From: XYA12-FULL-58-9 sp001798605
GTDB taxonomy: Bacteria; Myxococcota; XYA12-FULL-58-9
Assembly (NCBI GenBank): GCA_036736205.1
Contig: DAINMX010000180.1
Span: forward strand, 1 to 13,885
Length of the DNA: 13,885 bases
Direction: 5' to 3'
The position numbers were made by a program, and so were the translations under genes. The notes below the pieces were generated by a model, which saw nothing but the letters and a program-made list of their open reading frames with translations, did no database searches and had not been told where the DNA came from. The first letter of the stretch is position 1. Each line of letters opens with the position of its first letter. Positions 1 to 9,300 of this stretch are shown one piece after another.

Positions 1-1
1 T

Positions 2-3000
2 GAGCTCAGCTCCAGCACCAAGGAATTCGTCCGGCCGGGCAGTGGTGAGGTCATCGCAGTTGCACGTCCCGGTGATGCCGTACGGATGTTGCTGACCCTG
101 GAGAACTCCGGCGACGCCGTTGCACGCAATGTGGTGGTGGGCGACATCATTGACACCAACCTGCTCACGAGCGTCGTCGCCCGTGACGGTGGCTCGCTGT
201 CGGGAGATACCGCGTACTGGAGTGGGCTCGAGGTCGCACCCGGAATCGGCAATCGTGTGGTGTTGCGCATTGACGCCCGGCTTCGCGAGCCACTCGATCC
301 GAGCACATTGGTGAACCAAGCGTTCATTGCGGTGGGCGGGGCGCCGCCGCTCATTCCCACCGACGATCCATCCACCGCGGCAGTGGATGATCCCACCGTG
401 CTCAATATTCGGAGCGTTGCAGATTTCTCGACCTCGACCAAGGACGTCGTCGGCTTCCCTGAACGCGAGGTCGCTCCAGGCGCGGACGTCACCTACACCC
501 TGCGTGTCGACAACACCGGTGATGGAAACGCCCACAATGTCGAAGTGGTCGACACCTTGCCCAGGGAAGTGGAGCTGGTCAACGCTGTGGGCGCCACCTA
601 CGACGGCGCAACGCGCACGCTCAAGTGGACACTGCCGCAGATACGTGGCGGGCAGGCGGTCAATCTTGGTGTGACGGTGCGAGTTGCATCCTTGCTAGCG
701 AACGGCACTGCCATTGACAACCAGGCGACAATCTCCGCCGACGGCGGCATTGTCGAGCTCACCGATGATCCCGAAGCGCCCGCTCCCGATGCGCCCACAC
801 GCTTGACGGTGGTTGCGACCCCGAGCTTTGCCCTGTTTGAAAAAAGCGTGGTCAATCTCGATGCTAGCGCGCCCGGTGTGTTGCGCGCCGGTGACAGATT
901 GCAGTACACCCTGCGCCTGCAAAATGACGGCAACGCCGTGGCAACCAACGTCGTGGTGCGAGACTTTGTCGACCCGACCGTGTTGACCGACGTCGAGGTG
1001 GTCACCTCTCATCGTCGGGAAGCCAACGATGTCGTCTTTGACGAATCCACCGTGCCGAGACTCTCATCGTTGGCTCCGGGGGAGGGCGTCGACCTCGTCT
1101 TCATCGCTAGCGTCCACGACCAGGTCGCCGATGGCGCACAGATCGCCAACCAAGCATTCGTGACATCAGTCGAAGTGGTCGATGCCGAACCCAGCGATGA
1201 TCCTGCGACGACAGACCTCGACGATCCCACGGTGGTTGTTGCACGATACCCGGATCTGCGAATCACCAAGAGCTTTGTCGATCTGAACGGAGAGCCTGCA
1301 GAGCCGGGGGACGTGATTCGCTTCAACCTGTTGGTGGAGAATCAAGGCAGCTTCGCCGCGCAGGATGTCGTGGTCAGCGATATGGTGAGGGATGAGTTCG
1401 AGCAGCCGTTCGACGTGCGGCCACCCTCGGCGACTCCCGGTCGCACGCTGACCTGGAACTTCGCGGAGATTGCTGCGGGCGCGCGGGTTGAGCTTACCTT
1501 CACGACGCGAATCCCAGCTAGCACCAAGGATGGTGCCGAGATCTTCAACGAGGCCAAGGTGGCGGCGCTGGGATTGAAGGAGCGGCAGTCCCGTGTTGAT
1601 GTGGTGGTGCACTCGGAGCCCAACTTCGAAAACACCACCATGAGCGTGTCGCCGCGACCCGAGGCGAGCCGGGAAGATCTTCTCACCTACCGCATCAAAG
1701 TTCCCAACACCGGCTCAGGGCCTGGTCGGGCCGTGGTGGTGCAGAATCCCCTGACACTATTGGGCTCATTCGTCGAGCTTGTTGAAATTCGTAATGGTGG
1801 CAGCGTCAGTGGTGATGCCATCGTCTGGGTGCGAGGTGAGATCCGTCCCGCTGACACTCTTGAGGTCGAGTTCGATGTGCGGATTCGCCCCGATACGCCG
1901 AATCGAACGTTGATCGCGAACCAAGCATCGGTCACTTGGACAGGTGCCGCGCAACCAGTTCTCTCTGACGATCCAGCAACGGCCGCGCTCGACGACCCAA
2001 CGGAAGTCACGGTCATCGCCGAAGCGAAGTTTGCGGGGACCTTGCTCGCGGCGATCGATGTGAACGGCGGCAGTGTGTTGCCGGGGGATGTTATTGAGTA
2101 CGAGCTCACTGTTATCAACTCTGGCAACGTGGATGCAGTTGAGTCGGTGGCCCGCTTGCCGATGCCTTCGTACTCGAGCTTGGTGGGTTCGACTCTTCTC
2201 AATGGAGAAGTGGTGGCCGCGTTACCCGGTGAGCCTCCTCTCTCCATGGGCCTGCCCATTCTGTCCTTGCGTCCCGGTACAACCATGGGTGTCGTGCTCG
2301 CCGATGATGGCTCAGATCCTGTGGATGAACACGTTGTGGTGAAGTTCGCGACGCGGATCGACCCGCGGGCGCTGGCGGGTACGGTCATCAGCGCGCAGGC
2401 TGCGATCACCGCTAACGGCGTCTATCCTGGTTTGAGCGACAACCCGGCGACCCCGGGCGTCGCGGGTGACGCGACAGAGTTGGTTGTCGGCGGCGGTGGC
2501 CAGCTCGCGGTCGCCAAGGTGGGTGAGCTTATCGTCGACGTCGATAACGACGGTCAGATTCAGGTGGGTGACACGATCGGCTACAGGATCGTCGTCAACA
2601 ATCCAACCGAGGCCACCGTCACGGACGTGCGTCTCGAGGATACCTTGCCCGCCCAGACCGTCTACGTCGGCGGGTCGTTGCATCTCGACGGGGAGCTACA
2701 AAGTGACCTGGTGGACGGAGACGTCGGCGAAGTTGTGGATGGCGAAGTGGTGGTGGTGCGGCTCGGCGACCTGGAAGAGCGGGCGAATCGTGTGGTCACC
2801 TTTGCCGTCATTGTTGCAGAGGGACCGGTGGTCAGCAATCAAGCCATCGTCGCATCAAGTGCCCAAAGGTGGCTGTCGGATGGGGACCCTGATGTCGCAG
2901 GGATTCAACCGACGGTGCACCGTGTCGACGATGCCGCCGAGCTTGTGATTGTTGGTTTGAGTGTGGGTGACATCAACGGCGGGGTGGTGGAGCCTGGTGA

Positions 3001-3313
3001 CGGTCTGCGTTTTGTCTTTACGGCCACCAACGATGGCCGACAGCGTCTCGAGAACGTCGAATTGCATTTGGATATGACGCCACCCATGCACACCGAGCCC
3101 CTGTCTATTGTGGATTTGGGTGGTGCCGAAGTAGTCTCCGAAAACCCGCCGGTGTGGCGAGTCTCATTGGCACCGGATGAGCAAGTGCGTATTGAGGTGG
3201 AGGCCGCGGTGGCCGGGGACGCGGTTGTTGGCGATGTGGTGGAGGCAGTTGGCAGCGTCATTACCGCGTCAGCTTCCTTTGATACGGATCCGGCGCGACT
3301 GGTTGTTGGCGGC
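2..3313 (+). repeat. Array of eight DUF11-type repeats in the giant protein
   Basis: Eight divergent protein repeats of about 125-160 residues begin near nt 2 (partial), 413, 818, 1247, 1619, 2021, 2495 and 2930. Each has a G-D (or equivalent) turn followed by a strand such as Y-x-L-x-V-x-N-x-G, then a V-x-D-x-L-type strand, and most have a late N-Q-A-x-(I/V) strand (VNQAFI, DNQATI, ANQAFV, ANQASV, SNQAIV). This is the conserved pattern of DUF11 beta-sandwich domains, which form stalks in envelope and surface proteins. Similarity is at protein level; no long identical DNA stretches were noticed, which suggests old duplications. Repeats 6 and 8 are the most divergent. Confidence 0.8.
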
Positions 3314-6300
3314 GGCGCAGGGACCGGTGCCTATGCTGGCACGGTGTACCGAGACTTCGGCGAGAGAAACGGAGCGTTTGACGCAGGGCGAGATGAGCCG
3401 ATGGCGGGCTTCTCGGTCATGTTGGTGCCCAGAGAACGGATCGAAGAGCTCGGTCGTGACGCTCCCATGGAAAGCTTGGTACTGCGCAGCGTCGCGACGG
3501 GCGCGGATGGGACCTATGTGCTGCCGGGCGTGCCCGCGGGACGATACGAGTTCTGGGTAGCCTCAGGGGAGGGGACGGTCTTTGTCGAAGGGGCCTCGGT
3601 CGAGGTGCGCGGAGGTGACAGCAACAAAGCCGATATCGCCATCGACCCGAGCGGCATTGTGTACCAAGAGCTCGATGGTGCGGCGGTGCCGGTGAGTGGT
3701 GCGACGGTCTATTTGGTCGATGAAACCACAGGCGAAGATCTGTCCCGAACGGAATTGTTTGGCAACCAGCAGGGCCAGCGGACGAATGCCCAGGGTTACT
3801 ATCGCTTTGACGTGCGTGGCTCGTCCATTCCAGGCGCGTTTCGTTTGCGGGTCGAGCCGCCTTCGACGAATCTGGTGTTCCCATCTCTTGCGCGGCCTCC
3901 CGAGGGCGCAATTCCGGCCAATCCCAACGGCGACGTTGCCGATCCTGGAACCACCGGCCGCATCGTCGACTCGAACGCTCCCGATTTGAACAAAGACACC
4001 CGTTACTATTTGCGTTTCAAACTCGACGCTGACACCCCCAACATCGTCAACAACCACGTGCCCCTCGACCGTCTAGCACAGCACATTCGTGTCACCAAAC
4101 AGGTGAACAGGCGCACCGCGACCATGGGCGAAGTCCTAACCTACACCGTGCGTATCGAAAACCCACTCAGTGATGGGCTCCTGGTGGACGGCAGCGGCAA
4201 CGGCGGGGTGCAGCTCGTCGACGACTTGCCAAGCGGCATTCGCTGGGCAGGTGGCTCGGGCACTATTCAGACCGCAGTCGCTGGCGTGTCGGGTGAGTCG
4301 CGGGCGTTAGGGACCATGGGCGTGAGTCCGAAAGAGTCTGGCGTGGTTCGCTTTGCCAACTTCGATCTCATCGGTCGATCCGTGACAACGATTCGTTACT
4401 ACGGTGTCGTAGGCATTCGCGCCAAAGGTGCTCAAACCAACAGGGCTCGGCTGCTGGATGCGGGCGGGACGATCATCTCCAATGAGGCTTCGGCGACCGT
4501 CAAGGTGGTCGAGGACCCGATCTTCGACCAGGGAACATTGCTCGGTAGGGTGTTCTGTGACGGGGGTGATGGGCGCATCAACGGCGAGGATGTGGGCCTT
4601 GCTGGTGCTCGGGTTTATCTCGACAGTGGTTACTACGCTGACGCCGACGGTGATGGGAAGTTCCACTTCAGGGGTGTGCCGCCAGGCCGCCACCTGATCA
4701 AGCTCGACCTCAATACCGTGCCCCCTGGCAGCGAGCCGACGACAGCACCGATGCGCGACTTCTATGTTAGCCGGGGTCTACTCACCAAGGTCAACTTTGG
4801 CGTACGTTGTGCGCTCGACAAGGTGGGCCCGAGTGTCGTGCGCCTGACGAATGCACCACCGAAGCCCCGTGCGGTGGTCAGTATCGATCGTACTCTGCCG
4901 GCGATTTCCCTCAACGGCGTACCGCAGCCTCTGTTGTTGGTGGATGCCGTGTTGACGGTAGCGGACACCGAACCAGACTACGACAGCGGCCTTGGCACCA
5001 ATTTGCCCGGGGTTGGGGCGCTGGTCTGGCACATTCGCAGTCCGAGCCGCGTGTCCATTGACTCTTGGCAGATCTCGGTGTTCGACCGCGAAGGAAGAGA
5101 TGTATGGCGCCTCTCTGGCAAGGGCCGGCCACCAGCGCGGGTGCCGTGGGACGTTGCCGCAGACGCCATGCCCTTCGAGTGGGGCAAGGTGTATCTCTAT
5201 CGCATTGCAGCGACGACCTCCCAGGGCGACCTGGGTGAAGGCCGTTGGCGTCGCCTCGGTGTTGGGATCGGGCAGAGTGAAGTCGCTTCAACGGGCGAAC
5301 AAGTTGCGCTGTGGCGCGGTGAGTTGTTCCGAGGCGATTCCGACGCAGTGAGGCCGGAACTCGGCAAGAATGTCGTCGAGTTGGTGCATGCGTTATTGGC
5401 CAAGGGACCGCCGCCCAACCTCATCGTCGAAGCACATGTCACTTCGAGTCGCAATCGGAGCGCCAATCTCCTGCTGAGTCAACGACGCGCTGTCGCGGTG
5501 CGGTCCGTGTTGGTGAAAGAGGGACTGTCGGAAGAGATGATCCAGGCGCAGGGCAAGGGCGATACGGCACCCTTGATGCCCAACATCAGTCGTCGAGGGC
5601 GGATCCACAACGAGAGGGTTGTGATCCGTACTGAGGCGATGGCAGCGACCCTCGACCCATTGCCGCCGATTGCGTACTCCGGATGGGCGAGAGTTGGCGA
5701 CGCGGTGGAGGACCTCCAAGAGGAGCGGTTCGAACGTGAGGTCGAAGTGAACGTGGGCGACCAAGTGATTGTGGATTTGCGCCAAGAAAATGGCGGGCGG
5801 GTTCGAGTCGTGCGTGCTTTCCCCTTTGCGGCGGCGGGCGAGACCCTGGGGGGCTCAGTCAGCATCGACGTCAGCGGCTCCTTGACCGATTCCACGATTC
5901 GGTTCGGCACCGATTTGATGAACTTGGCGTTGCTCGATACGGAGTGTAGCGCCAACGTGAGTGCTTCAGAGCTTACAGACAGAGGGCTCTCGCCGCCGTT
6001 GAGCTTTAGGTTGGCGAGCAAGGCCGTGCTGAAGTCTTGGCTGCTGCGCATCCTCAATCCATCGGAAACCGTGTTGCGTGACCTCACGGGGGAGGGGCCA
6101 CCGCCGGAATCGGTAGAGTGGTCTGGGACGAGTCCCGGTGGAGCGGTGGTGGTCAAACCTGGGCAATACGCTTTCCGCTGTTTGGTCACCGACGTAGATG
6201 GTAATCGCGCGGTTTCCGCAAACAACCCCTTACCCATTGGCGCACGCCCAACGGGGGAACTGGGGGAGGCTGTTTACTCGAAGGTGCTCACCAAAGGTGA

Positions 6301-9300
6301 TTATCCGCAAAGCCCCGAGCTAGAACGCTCTGTGCTTGAAGAACTCGATAAGGTCGCCGCCTCGGTGGCCTTGCACCCTGGGGCCCGCGTTGGGATGGAG
6401 GTTCATGACAACGCCGATGGTGGCAGGATGCAGGCTCAGGTGCGTTCGGCTCACGTAGCTATCGCCCTCAAGGCCGCATTGGTGGAGCGAGGAGTTGCTG
6501 ACGAAGCCATCGACGTAGCAGCCCATGGTGCGGCACAGCCCTTGATGCCAGGATCGAGCCGTCGTTCCAAACAGATGAATCAGCGTGTGGTCATTGTGGT
6601 CAAGCCGGCTATCGCTCCTCGGATGGAACAACAAGAGAAGACATTGCCGAAGCCACACGTGAAGGTCGCTGGAATCGACATGAATCTGGCTGAGGATGGC
6701 AAGTTCAACGGCAAGGTGGTGGTGGAACAGGACGCCGCATTGGTGGTCGAGGTGGTTACCGCAGATGGACGTCTGGCGGTGTACACTGTTCCAACCTTCG
6801 CCGGACGCCCCATGGATGCGGTTGGCTCCGAGGTGCCCGCGGGACGCCGTCCGCCTCCCGAGGATGAATTGCTGGGCTCCGATGTCGAGGCATTGCGCAA
6901 CAAACCTGTGGTGAAGGCACCGCTTGTGAGCCTGGAGAGCAGTCAGGGTTCTCCGAACGGTTCGCCTGACCTCCTTGTCCCGAGAAGCCCGAGTACTTCT
7001 GATGTTGCTATCGGTCACGAGGGCTCCAGGACGGTCGTTGCACACAACCCCGTGACGCTATCCATAGCCGAGGCACCGAAGACCATCGCCGCAGATCTCG
7101 TGGTTTGGATGCCGGCCGACGGCAGCGAACTCAAGGGCGAGCGGCTCGCGATCCGTGGGCACACCAATCCCGTGAATCAGGTGCGCATCAATGGTGAGGC
7201 AGTTGACGTGGACGATGACGGACGTTTCACCAAGAACATGGTCCTGGTTGCGGGAACGGCTCAGGTTACCGTGTTGTCGGAGGACCCTGCTGGCAACGTC
7301 GCCGAGGTGCAGCGCTCCTACAAAGTGCCCAACGGTGAGTGGTTCCTCATGGCAATGGCGGACACCGCCGCCGGGTGGGGCGCACGCCTCGATGGCTGGA
7401 ACGATGACACCACCATCGACGTGGCCAAGGGCTATGTCTCCGATGATTGGCCCACCAACCTGGTGCTGCATGGCCGGGCTGTGGGATATTTCAAGGGTCG
7501 CATCAAGGGCGAGAGCCTGATTGCCAAGAACCCGTTCAAGGATGTGCGAGTCACCGCGCACGTTGACACGGGCAAAGAGCCCGAAGCGGACCTGCTCAAC
7601 CAGCTCATCGATCCCGAGCGTTATTACCCCGTCTATGGTGATGCCACCGAAGAGGTTCAGGACATAAGCTCCCGCCAGAAGTTCTACGTTCTTGTGGAAG
7701 CAGACAAATCGCGCCTGACGGTTGGCAACTTCGCGACTCGCATCGATGGCATGGAGTTGTTCCGCTTCCATCGTACCTACTTTGGTGCGTCGCTCGACGT
7801 CGACCATGCCTTCGTTGACGGATTCGCCACGGAAGTGCACGCCTTCGCAGCGAGTGGCGAGACCGGCATTCGCCATCGGCAGATCGTTCTGCAGGGGACA
7901 GGTGGCTCGATGTACTTCCTCAAGGACGGCGAGATCCTCGAGGGCTCGGAGCGGGTGGAACTGGTGGTGCGCGATGCGATCACAGGTGCCCGTCTCGTCA
8001 GTGTGCCGCAGATGCGCGACGTCGACTATTCGATGAGCTATCGCGAGGGACGTTTGATCTTTTCCAAACCGATCCCTTCGGTGGTCAATGCTGGTTGGCG
8101 TTTGAATCAAAATCCGGTGTCGACCCTCGAGGGCCACTCCGTGTTTGTCGAGGTCGAGTACGACTTTGATTCGGCGAGCTCGTTCAACGGCGAGGAGGCG
8201 TTTGCTTTTCAAGCGCGGCAGACCTTCTTCGATCGAGTGACCCTCGGCGGTGGCATCGTCGACGAAGACCGCACCTCGGAGGGCGGCTCTCACTACCAGT
8301 TGGTGGGCGGCGAGCTGCGTGTCAAAATCCTGCCTAACACGACCCTGGACGTAGAGGTGGCCCACTCCGACGCCGAGGACGCTGACCACCTGGTGAGTGT
8401 CGACGGCGGCATCACCTACGGCAGCATTGGTTCGAGGCAGCGATTTGTTGATACCGAAGGTGGGGCTCGTGCGGCCTCCGGTTGGGCTGGCAAGGTGCAG
8501 ATTGCCGGTGACGCGCTCGAGATCATCGAGACTGCTGGTGGCACCGATCCGCGCGGCGTCGCCAAAGATGACAAGGTTAAGCTCAGTGCATTTTTGCCCT
8601 ATGCCTTGTACTTCCAGCACCAAGATCCCGGTTTCTATTCCGGCAGTACGGTTCTCGAACAGGGGCAATCAAAGGTGGGCGGCCAGGTGCGCGCCATTCT
8701 CACCGACAAGGACGCTCTGCGGTTGCGCCACGACGGTGTGTGGAGCGAGATCTACCTCGAGGATCCCAACAATCCGCGCGATGTCAATCGCCAGCTCACT
8801 GTCGTCGGCTACGAACGTGACGAACGCAACTGGAAGGCAGGAATCGAGGTGGGTCATACCTACTGGGATGACAGCGAGCGGATCATCAACAGCGACATGG
8901 TAACCGTGTACGGTGAGAAACAGGTGACGCCACGAATCGTTGTCACCGCAGAGCAAGAGGGGGTGCTGCGTGGTGATAACCGGGTGCTCCAGGGATGGAG
9001 CGACCAGCTTGCCACCAGTGTCGGCGCGCGTTACCAGTTATTTGACTGGTTGTTTCTCTCAGCCACCGAATCGGTGCGGTGGTCAGGAACCAACAGCACT
9101 CAGCTAGGGTTGAACACCCAGATCACCGAGGAGCTTAACTTCTATGCTGCCGAGCGTCTCTCAGCCGGTTCTGGGCGCACCGTGAGCACCACGGTGGTCG
9201 GTGGCGAGTCGACAGCGATTCCCGGCTCTCGCTCCTATGCTGAGTATCAGCTCGACGCCATGGCTACGGGGGAGAGTGGCCGCGCGGTATTTGGTATGGA

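Noticed and set aside
694..1522. Four copies of GCTAGC (694, 863, 1106, 1517) in the first DUF11 repeats
   Set aside because: More than expected for a hexamer, but all code for Ala-Ser or similar in unrelated positions, spacing is irregular, and there is no flanking conservation; treated as codon-use coincidence.
5479..6237. Minus-strand open frame of 252 codons
   Set aside because: Antisense shadow of the OmpA-like region; composition is Ser/Arg/Thr-rich and no domain is recognisable.
7058..8668. Long minus-strand open frame (536 codons) opposite the giant gene
   Set aside because: It lies entirely antisense to a strongly supported coding frame, has no recognisable motifs, and is what GC-rich codon use produces by chance on the opposite strand.
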